This document shows, in pieces, positions 25,791 through 33,695 of a DNA stretch of 64,000 nucleotides. The notes under the pieces are model-generated. The model was not told the DNA's origin. It saw nothing but the letters and a program-made list of their open reading frames with translations, and ran no database searches. Each line of letters begins with the position of its first letter. Position 1 is the stretch's first letter. The DNA is from Streptomyces naganishii JCM 4654 (GTDB lineage: Bacteria > Actinomycetota > Actinomycetes > Streptomycetales > Streptomycetaceae): the NCBI RefSeq assembly GCF_014650575.1, contig NZ_BMVF01000004.1:420234-484233 (forward strand), given 5' to 3'. The position numbers and the translations under genes were made by a program.

Positions 25791-26132
25791 GTGGACTGGG
25801 GCACCAAGGCGCTCATCGTCGCAGCGGTCGTCGCGGCCGTGCTGCTCGCGGTGGCAGCGAGCGTGTTCGTACGGCTGGTGCGCACCCGGCGCGACCTTCG
25901 CCGGGCGGGGCTGCCGACCGGTCCACGCTGGGTTTTCTGGGGCGCCGTCGCCTATTTCCTGCTGCCCGTGGACCTGCTGCCGGACCCGGTGTACCTGGAC
26001 GACATCGGCGTTCTGCTGCTCGCCCTGCGCGTACTCCACGGGGCGGCGGGCGAGCGGCGGTTGACGCTCACCCGCCGACCGGGAGGATCCGGGCATGGCG
26101 GGCAGACGGACGCGGGCGACTACGCTCCGTAA
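25791..26132 (+). CDS. DUF1232 (YkvA-like) small membrane protein
   Basis: A 113-residue protein from GTG 25791 behind GGAAAGGA. A single N-terminal span (residues about 6-28) is followed by the DUF1232 signature AYFLLPVDLLPDPVYLDDIG and a second hydrophobic helix. The family is widespread and uncharacterised, often stress-linked. Upstream, ACATCTG is repeated at 25728 and 25745 beside a half LexA-like site (TCGAAC), too weak to call an SOS box. It ends 121 bp before the graspetide precursor on the same strand. Confidence 0.85.
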   Translation: MDWGTKALIVAAVVAAVLLAVAASVFVRLVRTRRDLRRAGLPTGPRWVFWGAVAYFLLPVDLLPDPVYLDDIGVLLLALRVLHGAAGERRLTLTRRPGGSGHGGQTDAGDYAP

Positions 26133-26163
26133 GGAAACCATTCACCCGTTCGATTCGTATAAG
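26133..26163 (+). promoter_or_regulatory. Candidate promoter of graspetide locus
   Basis: The element GGAAAC at 26133-26138 and CGTATAAG at 26156-26163 (17-bp spacing) look like an ECF-type or weak housekeeping promoter. A small dyad, TGTCGGGAACCCGAAACA, follows directly. This is sequence inspection only. Confidence 0.3.
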
Positions 26164-26253
26164 TGTCGGGAACCCGAAACAAAGTCAGCGGGCCAAGCGA
26201 CACCGCAAGGATGACCACCGCTTGATCGCGGCTGCACCGAATGGGGAGAGACG

Positions 26254-26445
26254 ATGCAACCGTTCGCGCTCAACTACGCACGGCCGGCAGTGGAGACAGA
26301 GGCCGTGACTCCGTATGTCTACGACTCCGGGCTGCAGTTGAACGTGCTCTTCGACGGCCGGATCGCCGCGTCCGACCAGGCGCTGCTGAGGGAACTGGGC
26401 ACCACCACCTCCACCGCGGGCTCCAAGACCCACTTCGACGACTGA
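26254..26445 (+). CDS. tgmA: Graspetide (ATP-grasp-modified RiPP) precursor peptide
   Basis: A 63-residue precursor with GGGGAGAGA before ATG 26254. The leader has the conserved opening PFALNYARP (residues 3-11) and YDSGLQLNVLFDGR (23-36), as in the family of putative ATP-grasp-modified RiPPs. The C-terminal core holds a run of hydroxyl residues, TTTST (50-54), then S57, T59 and acidic Asp62-Asp63. ATP-grasp maturases join Thr/Ser hydroxyls (or Lys) to Asp/Glu side chains as omega-esters or amides; here Thr50-54/Ser57/Thr59/Lys58 are possible donors and Asp62/63 (or Glu47) acceptors. The maturase gene follows after 15 bp. Confidence 0.92.
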   Translation: MQPFALNYARPAVETEAVTPYVYDSGLQLNVLFDGRIAASDQALLRELGTTTSTAGSKTHFDD

Positions 26446-26460
26446 TCACGGCCCGCGACG

Positions 26461-27444
26461 ATGACCGTACTGATCCTCACCGGCGAGGAGGACGTGACGG
26501 CGGACATGGTGGTGGTGCACCTGAACGCCTCCTCGGTGCCGGTGGTCCGGCTCGATCCGGCCGATCTGACCGCGGGGGTGGCGCTCTCGGGGGAGTACGT
26601 GCACGGCTCCTTCCGCGGCCACCTGTCCGCCGGGGGGCGGCTGGTGAGCGTGAACGGGCTGCGCTCGGTGTGGGTGCGCCGGCCGGGGGCGCCGGCGGCC
26701 CGGGCCGCGCAGCCCTCGGCATGGCTGACCGAGGAGGCCGGGCAGGCCCTCTACGGCATGCTGCGCGGCAGCGGCGCGCGCTGGATGAACCATCCCGACG
26801 CGGCGCAGCGGGCGCGGCACAAGCCCTGGCAGCTCCGGCTCGCCCAGCGCAGCGGCCTGCCGGTGCCCGCCACCCTCATCACCACCTTCCCGCAGGCCGC
26901 ACGGGAGTTCGCCGAGCGGTTCCCGGACCTGGTGGTCAAGCCGGTCTCGGGCGCGCACCCGCAGGAGCCGCCGCGGGCGGTGCCGACCAGCCGGGTGGCG
27001 CCCGACACGGACTTCGGCGCGGTCGCCTACGGTCCGACGCTGCTGCAGCGCCGGGTCGCCAAGCGCGCGGACATCCGGCTGACCGTCGTCGGCGAGACGA
27101 TGCTGGCCGCGCGCAAGGAGACACCCGCGGACGCGGATCCCGAGGAGGTGGACGTCCGTTTCGCCTCGTCGGCGACTCCTTGGCTGCCCGCCGAGATTCC
27201 GCGGCGTACCGCACAGGCCGTGCGCGCCTATCTGCGCGAGGCCCAACTGTCCTACGGTGCCCTCGACTTCGCCGAGGACGCGGACGGGACGTGGTGGTTC
27301 CTGGAGTGCAACCAGTCGGGCCAGTTCGGGTTCGTGGAGGTCGAGACGGGCCAGCCGATCGCCCGGACCATCGCCGAGTGGCTCGCCCACCCCTCGGCAC
27401 CGGAGGAGGAGTCCGTCAACGGCAGGCGTACGGTGGCTCCTTGA
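26461..27444 (+). CDS. tgmB: ATP-grasp ribosomal peptide maturase
   Basis: A 327-residue ATP-grasp ligase that cross-links the TgmA core using ATP. The N-terminal pre-ATP-grasp part opens VLILTGEEDVTADMVVVHLN. The ATP-grasp core shows LVVKPVSGAH (ATP-contacting Lys), LLQRRVAKRADIRLTVVG and the metal-binding FLECNQSGQFGF (Glu and Asn). Length fits MdnC/TgmB-type maturases. The start is ATG 26461, with a weak ribosome site, so translation may depend on coupling to the precursor. No O-methyltransferase of the ThfM type and no dedicated exporter or protease gene follows; the next gene is convergent. Confidence 0.92.
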   Translation: MTVLILTGEEDVTADMVVVHLNASSVPVVRLDPADLTAGVALSGEYVHGSFRGHLSAGGRLVSVNGLRSVWVRRPGAPAARAAQPSAWLTEEAGQALYGMLRGSGARWMNHPDAAQRARHKPWQLRLAQRSGLPVPATLITTFPQAAREFAERFPDLVVKPVSGAHPQEPPRAVPTSRVAPDTDFGAVAYGPTLLQRRVAKRADIRLTVVGETMLAARKETPADADPEEVDVRFASSATPWLPAEIPRRTAQAVRAYLREAQLSYGALDFAEDADGTWWFLECNQSGQFGFVEVETGQPIARTIAEWLAHPSAPEEESVNGRRTVAP

Positions 27445-27527
27445 GCGGGCGGCGGGCGCGGCACCCGGTGCCACTACGGGGCCCGCTTCCCGCCCCGCCG
27501 CCGGACGGGCCGTGAGTCATGCCCGGT

Positions 27528-27785
27528 TCAGACGGCCAGCGACAGACCGCTCTCCCCGTCGGTGTCCGTCGTGACGTCCGCCGCGCGCCCGGAGGCGAGC
27601 AGCAGGGCGTCGGCCCTGGCGATCGCTTCGTGGATGCCCGCGGTCCCCATCATGACGCACAGGGTGTAACTGACGTCCTCCAGCTCCCGAGCCGTCTCGG
27701 CCCGCTCCCTCTCCGCCTGAGCGATCTTCAGCGATGCGTACCGAGTCAGCAACGTCCTGACGACCTTCGGGTCCGGAACCAGCAC
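27528..27785 (-). CDS. DUF5133-type small protein
   Basis: An 85-residue protein from GTG 27785 behind GAGAGGGGC. It begins VLVPDPKVVRTLLTRYASLK and contains DVSYTLCVMMGTAGIHEAIARAD, which matches in layout the paralogue at 62882 (MLLPAKTEVARHLRRYRAWE, SGYTLCVLMGKRCAREA). These DUF5133-like proteins are small, helical and actinobacterial, of unknown function. It is convergent with tgmB and close to the WhiB gene. Confidence 0.78.
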   Translation of the reverse strand: MLVPDPKVVRTLLTRYASLKIAQAERERAETARELEDVSYTLCVMMGTAGIHEAIARADALLLASGRAADVTTDTDGESGLSLAV

Positions 27786-27930
27786 GGAGCGCCCCTCTCT
27801 CGATTTGTTGCCCGTATGCCCCAGGCACGCCGTGCCATGCGTGCAGGCCGCCTCGGGGCACACGATTGACGAAATTCAGTCGTTTCACGGGCGGATCAGC
27901 CGCTGATCCGCTTCGGGGCCCCGCCGGCTC

Positions 27931-28176
27931 TCACCGGTGGCGGTCCTCGGATCTCCCGCGCGCCACGGCACGGCGCTCCCCCGCGGTCATGCCGCCCCAG
28001 ACACCGTCGTACTCGCTGTTGCGCAGGGCGAAGGCCCTGCACTCCGGCAGCACGGGGCACCGGCGGCACACCGCGCGGGCCTCTTCTATCTGGCGCAGCG
28101 ACAGGCCGCTCTCCCCGAGGGGGAAGAACAGCTCGGGGTCCTCTGCACGGCACGCCCCGTGCTCACGCCAGTTCAC
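27931..28176 (-). CDS. WhiB-family iron-sulfur transcriptional regulator
   Basis: An 81-residue Wbl protein from GTG 28176. The four cluster cysteines are Cys9 (HGACRAEDPELFF), Cys37 and Cys40 (VCRRCPVL) and Cys46 (PEC). The Wbl turn GVWGGMTAGERR and a basic C-terminus follow. Wbl proteins bind a redox-sensitive [4Fe-4S] cluster and act with sigma region 4. There is no AT-hook, so it is not WhiB7-like; it is nearest to the WhiB/WblE type, though I cannot assign the paralogue. A good promoter lies about 120 bp upstream. Confidence 0.93.
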   Translation of the reverse strand: MNWREHGACRAEDPELFFPLGESGLSLRQIEEARAVCRRCPVLPECRAFALRNSEYDGVWGGMTAGERRAVARGRSEDRHR

Positions 28177-28296
28177 TGCCGCGCCCGCTCGGTCGGATCT
28201 CTGTCACCGGGTCCTCCGCTGCATACTCGGCCCGCACGTCCGGGCGGCTCCCGTCCGCGGCGACTGGGCGCCGCACGACCCGGCAGAGGTATCCGC

Positions 28297-28326
28297 AATA
28301 TAGGTGCTTTGGGGCCCTTCGGCCAA
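28297..28326 (-). promoter_or_regulatory. Candidate promoter of whiB-type gene
   Basis: On the minus strand TTGGCC (28326-28321), 18 bp, TATATT (28302-28297). The AT-rich -10 stands out in this GC-rich sequence. It implies a leader of about 115 nt. The rest of the gap 28177-28487 shows nothing else. Confidence 0.45.
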
Positions 28327-28487
28327 GATTGGGGACCCGGCACGCAGGATGGGCACAGGAGAACGAAGCGTCCCCGGGGATCGTGAACGGACAGTCTCCG
28401 GCCGTCCCCGGGTCACGACGAGAAGTCCTCCGCCGGGCGGGTCCGGTGCGGCCCGGGCGGAAGAATGGTTTCGGCTGTGAGGGCCGG

Positions 28488-29027
28488 TCAGGCGCCGAGG
28501 GCGGCGGCGAGTTCCGTGGTGGCGCGGGCGATGTCACGGTCCTGGTCGGCCAGCAGGACGCGCAGGGCGCCGCGCCGGGCGCGCACGGCCTGCCGGGCCC
28601 GCCGCTCCCAGACCACCGGGTTCTCACGGTGGTTGAGGACCTTGGGGTAGACGGCGGCCACGTCCTCCCACTGCCGGGCGTCGGCGATGCTCTTGAGCAG
28701 CTGGATGATCTGCGGCCGGCACGTCACGTGCGGCAGCTGGGCCAGCTCCCACAGGAAGGGGACCGTGGCGGCGGTCGCCTGCTCGACCACGAAGCCGTAC
28801 TGGCAGATACGGGTGCGCAGCTCGTCCAGCGCGGCCCGCGCGCTCTCGGCATCGCCCCGGGCCACCCGGTCCAGCAGCCGGGGGATGCCGGCCGCGGAGC
28901 CGGTGGAGTCCCTGATGTCGTCCCAGGGCACCTGCCCCAGTGCCGCCAGGGGCGCGGCCGTGCCGGTCGAGGGGGTCGCGCGGTCGGTGCGCTGGGTGCT
29001 CGGCTGCTCCGTCTGTGCGGTGCGCAT
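28488..29027 (-). CDS. Hypothetical helical (HEAT-like) protein
   Basis: A 179-residue all-alpha protein. After a low-complexity N-terminus it reads VPWDDIRDSTGSAAGIPRLL, then EELRTRI-like helices, ATAATVPFLWELAQLP and IIQLLKSIADARQWEDVAAV, suggesting paired HEAT-type helices. There is no membrane span. Similar proteins with the VPFLWELA motif occur in many Streptomyces, with unknown function; some relatives sit beside toxin genes, but nothing here supports an immunity role. It is 43 bp downstream of the ATPase gene and probably co-transcribed with it. Confidence 0.7.
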   Translation of the reverse strand: MRTAQTEQPSTQRTDRATPSTGTAAPLAALGQVPWDDIRDSTGSAAGIPRLLDRVARGDAESARAALDELRTRICQYGFVVEQATAATVPFLWELAQLPHVTCRPQIIQLLKSIADARQWEDVAAVYPKVLNHRENPVVWERRARQAVRARRGALRVLLADQDRDIARATTELAAALGA

Positions 29028-29070
29028 GGCATCGGGCCTTTCCGCGGCGGTCTTGTGGGGGGACGGCGGT

Positions 29071-29652
29071 TCAGTGGGGAGGGCGGGCGGACAGCTTCGC
29101 CCAGACGGTCTTGCCCGCCGGAGGTCTCGGGGTCCAGCCCCACTCCTCCGCCAGGGCGTCGACGATGGCCAGGCCGCGCCCGTGCTCCAGCAGTCCCATG
29201 CCGCAGGCGGGCGCGGATACGGGACCGCTGTCGCAGGGGTCGGAGACGGTGAGCACCAGGTGCCCCGCGTCGAGGGCGATGCCGAGCCACACCTCCGCCC
29301 GGTCCGCCGGGGCGAACGGCACCGCGTGCGTCGCGGCGTTGGCCGCGAGCTCGGTGACGACCAGCGCGGCGTCGTCGCCGCGGTGGCCGAGCGCCCAGGC
29401 GCGCAGCGTGCGGTGGGTGAACTCGCGGGCCCGGCCGAAGCCCTCCCGGTCGCACTCGATGCGCAGCATCACGGCGGGGAGCGCCCCGGTGACCACGTCC
29501 GGCTCCCGGCAGGACGTGGTCGCGGCCGCGGGCAGCCGGACCTCCCACGCCGAGCCGTAGGGCACTGGGGCCCGGTCCGGCCACGGCGCGACCGCGGTGA
29601 CCGCGGCGGCCAAGTGCGCCGGTCCGGGCTCTGGGCTGGCAGGTGAGGGCAC
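29071..29652 (-). CDS. Anti-sigma-type ATP-binding protein (HATPase_c)
   Basis: A 193-residue protein. GTG 29652 was chosen because GGGAGA lies 6 bp upstream; a GTG at 29676 is possible. After a variable N-terminus, the GHKL ATPase shows the N box ALVVTELAANAATHA, G1 LTVSDPCDSGP and the G2-like EHGRGLAIVDALAEEWGW. In Streptomyces such ATPases commonly neighbour a DUF397 protein and an XRE regulator, as here on the divergent strand; these sets are thought to form developmental or secondary-metabolism switches. That role is inferred from context. Confidence 0.85.
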   Translation of the reverse strand: MPSPASPEPGPAHLAAAVTAVAPWPDRAPVPYGSAWEVRLPAAATTSCREPDVVTGALPAVMLRIECDREGFGRAREFTHRTLRAWALGHRGDDAALVVTELAANAATHAVPFAPADRAEVWLGIALDAGHLVLTVSDPCDSGPVSAPACGMGLLEHGRGLAIVDALAEEWGWTPRPPAGKTVWAKLSARPPH

Positions 29653-29736
29653 GGCATCTCCCTGATGCAACGTCACCGGACGGCGCCCACCGAGGGGTTG
29701 ACGCCGCGGCTATTATCCACGCTGACAGCGTCCTCA

Positions 29737-29762
29737 TGCAATTGCACGCGAAATTTCTCGTG
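29737..29762. promoter_or_regulatory. Palindromes in divergent ATPase / DUF397 promoter region
   Basis: A perfect TGCAATTGCA (29737-29746) touches an 18-bp near-palindrome CACGCGAAATTTCTCGTG (29745-29762, one mismatch per arm). This AT-rich block lies midway between divergent genes and is a candidate operator shared by both. Confidence 0.45.
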
Positions 29763-29863
29763 AAAGTGCGCGGGAGCTGCGAGGGTTCCGACCCTGCGCG
29801 GTCGGCCCCCACCCGAGGGCCCGGCCCTCGTACGTACGGAACGTGAACAGCAAGGAGACTGCG

Positions 29864-30094
29864 GTGCCACCAGTGCAGAACGGAGTGCGGGCGAGCTCTC
29901 TCGACGCCCGCTGGATCAAGAGCCGGCACAGCAACGCCGAGGGCAATTGCGTGGAGGTCGCCGCCCTCACCGGTGGAGGCATCGCGGTGCGCAACTCCCG
30001 GGACCCCGACGGGCCCGCCCTCGTCTACACCCCGGCGGAGGTGGCCGCGTTCGTGGCCGGCGCGAAGGACGGCGAGTTCGACCATCTGCTGTGA
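29864..30094 (+). CDS. DUF397 small regulatory protein
   Basis: A 76-residue protein from GTG 29864, six bases after AAGGAG; a GTG at 29843 is less likely. The DUF397 fold is clear: ARWIKSRHSNAEGNCVEVA, then GIAVRNSRDPDGPALVYTP and AEVAAFVAGAKDGEFDHLL. DUF397 proteins pair with XRE/DUF5753 regulators, one of which starts 116 bp downstream, and some pairs affect development or antibiotic production. The biochemical role is thought to be partner binding. Confidence 0.92.
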   Translation: MPPVQNGVRASSLDARWIKSRHSNAEGNCVEVAALTGGGIAVRNSRDPDGPALVYTPAEVAAFVAGAKDGEFDHLL

Positions 30095-30210
30095 CGCCGG
30101 CCCCGCGCCGGTGAAGCGGAAGGAAGCCGCCGACTTCCCGGCGGATGCGCTCCGCAGCCGGACGGTGCGATAGTGTAACCCTCAAGTCTGCCCGTCCACT
30201 GGGAGCCAGG

Positions 30211-31131
30211 ATGTCCGCCGAGTCGCATCGCACCTCCCGCCTCGAACCCTATCTGGATCGCTCCGAACCGGCCCCGACGCTGCTGAAGATGCTGGTCGGA
30301 GTGCAACTGGCGGGTTTCCGCGAGGACGCCGGGATGTCCCAGGAGCAGGCGGCACGCGAACTGGGTTTCAGTGCCGCCAAGCTCTCGCGCATGGAGTCCG
30401 GCAAGGGCCGCCGGCCCCCGGCCGAGGGCGACGTCCGCGCCCTGCTCCAGCTGTACGACACCGACGAGTACGAGGCCTCGGTGCTGCTCAGGCTGCTGCG
30501 GCGGGCCGGCGAGCCCGGCTGGTGGCAGCGCTACGACAAGCGGCTGATGCCCGAGTGGTTCGACCGGCTCGTGGGCCTCCAGGAGGCGGCCGCCGCGATC
30601 CGCACCTTCGAGATCCAGTACGTCCCCGGACTGCTCCAGACCTCCGCCTACACCCGCGCGGTGGTCGAGCGGGGCCTGCCCACCGCGTCCGCGGGCGAGG
30701 TGCAGCGGCGCGTGGAACTGCGCATGCGGCGCGCCGAGTTGCTGCGGCGCCAGGACGCGCCGCAGCTGTGGGCGGTCATCGACGAGTCGGTGCTGCTGCG
30801 CGTGCTGGGCAGCCGCGAGGTGATGCGCGAGCAGCTCGCCCACCTCGTGCAGATGGCCCAGCGGCCCAACGTGACCGTGCAGATCATCCCGCTGGACGTC
30901 ACCAACGCCTCGGCGCCCGCCATCCCGATCACGTATCTGCGCTTCGGCGGCCTCGACCTGCCCGACGTCGTCTACCTCGAGCACATCAAGAGCGCCAACT
31001 TCCTCGAGGACCGCGACGAGACCGAGGAGTACCGGATCGCGCTGGACCGGCTGGCCGACGAGGCGCTGACGCCCCAGGAGTCCCTGGCGCTGCTGGGCAA
31101 GACGATGAAGGACCGGTACTCCGCGCCCTGA
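30211..31131 (+). CDS. XRE-family regulator with DUF5753 domain
   Basis: A 306-residue DNA-binding protein. ATG 30211 follows GGGAG. The HTH lies at about residues 33-62 (FREDAGMSQEQAARELGFS, AAKLSRMESG). The rest is a DUF5753 ligand or partner domain with EIQYVPGLLQTSAYTRAV and VTVQIIPLDVTNASAP. It is the usual partner of the DUF397 protein just upstream. A short AT-rich TAGTGT at 30171 may be its -10 element. The regulon is unknown. Confidence 0.93.
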   Translation: MSAESHRTSRLEPYLDRSEPAPTLLKMLVGVQLAGFREDAGMSQEQAARELGFSAAKLSRMESGKGRRPPAEGDVRALLQLYDTDEYEASVLLRLLRRAGEPGWWQRYDKRLMPEWFDRLVGLQEAAAAIRTFEIQYVPGLLQTSAYTRAVVERGLPTASAGEVQRRVELRMRRAELLRRQDAPQLWAVIDESVLLRVLGSREVMREQLAHLVQMAQRPNVTVQIIPLDVTNASAPAIPITYLRFGGLDLPDVVYLEHIKSANFLEDRDETEEYRIALDRLADEALTPQESLALLGKTMKDRYSAP

Positions 31132-31174
31132 GCCGGCCGGAGAGCAGTCCAGGCGCCCGCGCCCCGCACACGAA

Positions 31175-31213
31175 CGCCCCTCCGTGGACCACCGTCGGTG
31201 ATCCGGAGGGGCG
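31175..31213. terminator. Bidirectional terminator between XRE and methyltransferase genes
   Basis: A 10-bp perfect stem (CGCCCCTCCG at 31175 with CGGAGGGGCG at 31204), with a second small hairpin (CACCG/CGGTG) in the loop. It separates convergent genes. Confidence 0.8.
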
Positions 31214-31252
31214 CTGTTCGTGGAACGGCCGGGACCCAAGTCCTGCGCCGGG

Positions 31253-32071
31253 CTAGCGGATCAGGCCCAGACCGCCGAACTCCACCCACTCGTGGGTGAG
31301 CTGACGGGGCGCCACGTCGGTGTCGGGACGCCAGGTGGACACCTCCACCAGACCCGGTTCGAGGATTTCCAGTCCCTCGAACCACTGGGCCACGTCCTTC
31401 TCCTCGCGCACCCGGCCCCAGTGGCCCTGCGTGGCCTGGGCCATGAAGTCGGTGACGAAGTCGCGGACTTCGGCGTCCTCGCTGACCAGCTGGCACATGA
31501 GCATGATGCTGCCGGGCGCGAGCCGCTCGCGCACCCGCCGGACCACCGCCATCGGACCGTCGGTCTCGCTGTCCGGGATGCAGTGGAAGACCGAGTTGAA
31601 CAGCACGGCGACCGGCTGCGAGAAGTCGATCAGGCGCTGCGTCTCGGGGTGGGAGAAGATCTCGTCGGTGTTGCGCATGTCGGCGTGGATCACGGTGGTG
31701 CGGTCGTCCTGCTGGAGCAGGGCGCGGCCGTGGACGAGCACCATGGGGTCGTTGTCCACGTAGACCACGTGCGTCTTGGGGTCGATGCGCTGGGCGACCT
31801 GGTGGACGTTGTCCTGGGTGGGCAGGCCTGAGCCGTGGTCGAGGAACTGCCGGATGCCGTACTGCTCGGCGAGCGTCCTGACCGCGCGCTGGAGGAAGCG
31901 GCGGTTGTTCAGGGCGAGCCGGCGGGTGCTGGGGACGACCTTGTCGAGCTCCTCGCAGGCGGAGCGGTCCGCCGCGTAGTTGTCCTTGCCGCCGAGGTAG
32001 TGGTCGTACATCCGGGCGGCCGTCGGCACGTTTTCGTCGATCTTCGTGGACAGGTGGTTCTCCGTAGGCAT
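31253..32071 (-). CDS. SAM-dependent methyltransferase, Methyltransf_19 (DUF574) family
   Basis: A 272-residue protein. It opens with the family signature PTAARMYDHYLGGKDNYAADR, then the SAM-binding region QFLDHGSGLPTQDNVHQVAQ, VVYVDNDPMVLVHGRALL and VIHADMRNTDEIF. Streptomyces genomes carry dozens of these; one relative has been linked to sporulation genes, but most are uncharacterised. The substrate is unknown. It is transcribed convergently with the XRE gene and is not part of the graspetide locus. Confidence 0.92.
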   Translation of the reverse strand: MPTENHLSTKIDENVPTAARMYDHYLGGKDNYAADRSACEELDKVVPSTRRLALNNRRFLQRAVRTLAEQYGIRQFLDHGSGLPTQDNVHQVAQRIDPKTHVVYVDNDPMVLVHGRALLQQDDRTTVIHADMRNTDEIFSHPETQRLIDFSQPVAVLFNSVFHCIPDSETDGPMAVVRRVRERLAPGSIMLMCQLVSEDAEVRDFVTDFMAQATQGHWGRVREEKDVAQWFEGLEILEPGLVEVSTWRPDTDVAPRQLTHEWVEFGGLGLIR

Positions 32072-32287
32072 CGTTCCCCCAGATTCGCCGATTCCACCGC
32101 GCCAACTGGGCCGGTTTCACTGAGAGTACATCCTAGGGAACCCGCGTTCGCCGGAACCAGTCCACGGGCGGACGACAGCACGCGACCACGGCATTCACCG
32201 CTCGATCGTCACAGTTTCTTCACCGGACGCGACCTATCGGAGCGGCGGTTCGGAGCACTCGTCCCCCATGTCGGCCGAGGGGGCGTC

Positions 32288-32515
32288 GTGCTCTTTGTCG
32301 CTGTTTCACTGTTGCCACTGGTCTCCGTGCTGCTGCTGGTCATGGACCGGATAGAGGACCGGATGCTCGATCCCGCCCCGCTGCGGGGCCGCCATGCGGG
32401 GCAGCGCAGGCATCTGCGCCTGATCCCGGGCGGCCGCCGCGGCACGGGGGACGACGAGGACTCCGGGGACTTCGAGGACGCCGGGGACGCCGGGGAGGTG
32501 CGCCGGGCCGCCTGA
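32288..32515 (+). CDS. Small single-span membrane protein
   Basis: A 75-residue protein from GTG 32288, preceded by CCGAGGGGG. Residues 1-18 are a hydrophobic span (LFVAVSLLPLVSVLLLV), followed by MDRIEDRML, a basic middle (RHAGQRRHLRLIPGGRR) and a very acidic tail. The layout suggests an inner-membrane peptide with a cytosolic tail. No family is assigned. A strong hairpin follows, which supports an independent transcript. Confidence 0.6.
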   Translation: MLFVAVSLLPLVSVLLLVMDRIEDRMLDPAPLRGRHAGQRRHLRLIPGGRRGTGDDEDSGDFEDAGDAGEVRRAA

Positions 32516-32568
32516 GGTGCGGGCCCCGTCGGCCTTCCCGCCCGCTGCCACGGTTTCTGTGACACGCT

Positions 32569-32606
32569 CGGTCACGGCCCGGTCCCCGCGGACCGGGCCG
32601 TGACCG
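32569..32606 (+). terminator. Strong 17-bp hairpin
   Basis: CGGTCACGGCCCGGTCC at 32569-32585 pairs perfectly with 32590-32606 across a 4-nt loop. It lies 54 bp after the small membrane protein and 30 bp before the next start, so it is most likely a terminator. Confidence 0.8.
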
Positions 32607-32635
32607 TGTGTTGAGCACAGCGGAGAGGCGGCGGC

Positions 32636-33523
32636 ATGCGCATCGGACTGCTCGGAACCGGCCCCTGGGCACAGATGGTTCACGCTCCCGCGCTGAGCGG
32701 GCACGCCGAGACGGACTTCGCCGGCGTCTGGGGACGCCGTACGGCCGCCGCCAAGGAACTGGCCGAGCGCCACGGCTGCCTCGCCTACGACGACGTGGAC
32801 GCGCTGCTGGCGGACGTGGACGCGGTCGCCGTCGCGCTCCCGCCGCACGTCCAGGCGGATCTCGCGGTACGGGCGGCGCGGGCCGGCCGCCATCTGCTGC
32901 TCGACAAGCCGCTGGCGGCGACCGTGGCCGAGGGCCGTGCCGTGGCGGAGGCCGCCCGGGAGGCCCAGGTGGCCTCGGTGGTCTTCTTCACCACCCGCTT
33001 CCAGCGCGAGCCGGCGGCCTGGATCACCGAACAGGCGGACCGCGACGACTGGTTCACCGCGCGGGCGCAGTGGCTCGGCGCGGTCTTCACGGGCGACAGC
33101 CCGTTCGCGGCCTCGCCGTGGAGGCGCGAGAAGGGCGCCCTGTGGGACGTCGGTCCGCACGCGCTGTCGGTGCTGCTGCCGGTCCTCGGGGACGTACGGC
33201 GGGTGACGGCCGCCGCGCACGGACCCGGCGACACCGTGCACGTGGTCCTCGACCACGTCGGCGGCGCGTCGAGCACCCTGACCCTGAGCCTGACGGCGCC
33301 GCCCGCGGCGGCCGGCGCCACGGTGGAACTGCGCGGCGAGGCGGGGGTCAGCGTCCTTCCGGAGGCGGCCGAGGACGCGGTGACCGCGTTCGGGCGGGCG
33401 GTGGACGCGCTGATCTCCGCCGCGCGCGGCGGGCGCCCGCACCCGTGCGACGCAGGGTTCGGCCTGCGGGTCACGGAGATACTCGCCGCGGCCGAGGCTC
33501 TGCTGACGCGCGAGGCCGGCTGA
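32636..33523 (+). CDS. Gfo/Idh/MocA-family oxidoreductase
   Basis: A 295-residue NAD(P)-dependent oxidoreductase. The Rossmann start is RIGLLGTGPWAQMVHAPAL and the nucleotide-edge strand VAVALPPHVQADLAVRA. The family Lys is in LLLDKPLAATVAEG (about residue 87, the EKP motif as DKP), and a C-terminal domain carries KGALWDVGPHALSVLLPVLG. The latter matches the GGG..D.G.H. region used in sugar oxidation. The specific sugar or polyol is unknown. It is monocistronic between two strong hairpins. Confidence 0.9.
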   Translation: MRIGLLGTGPWAQMVHAPALSGHAETDFAGVWGRRTAAAKELAERHGCLAYDDVDALLADVDAVAVALPPHVQADLAVRAARAGRHLLLDKPLAATVAEGRAVAEAAREAQVASVVFFTTRFQREPAAWITEQADRDDWFTARAQWLGAVFTGDSPFAASPWRREKGALWDVGPHALSVLLPVLGDVRRVTAAAHGPGDTVHVVLDHVGGASSTLTLSLTAPPAAAGATVELRGEAGVSVLPEAAEDAVTAFGRAVDALISAARGGRPHPCDAGFGLRVTEILAAAEALLTREAG

Positions 33524-33599
33524 GCACGCCGCGGCGGCTCCACCGCGTCCCTGCGGCACTCCCCCGGCGCCGGACGCGCGGTGCGCACGCCCCGGACAT

Positions 33600-33638
33600 G
33601 CTCGTGGCCGGGCCGGCGAATGCGGCCCGGCCACGAGC
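33600..33638. terminator. Bidirectional terminator
   Basis: GCTCGTGGCCGGGCC (33600-33614) pairs perfectly with 33624-33638 around a 9-nt loop, between the convergent oxidoreductase and GlsB-type genes. Confidence 0.85.
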
Positions 33639-33695
33639 GGTCGGCCTTCCGCGGCCCGGTGCGGCACCGGGGCCGCCAGGGCACGCTCACCGCGC

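Noticed and set aside
31253..32071. Methyltransferase as tailoring enzyme of the graspetide
   Set aside because: It belongs to Methyltransf_19, not the PIMT-like family of graspetide clusters, and lies 4 kb away beyond several unrelated genes.
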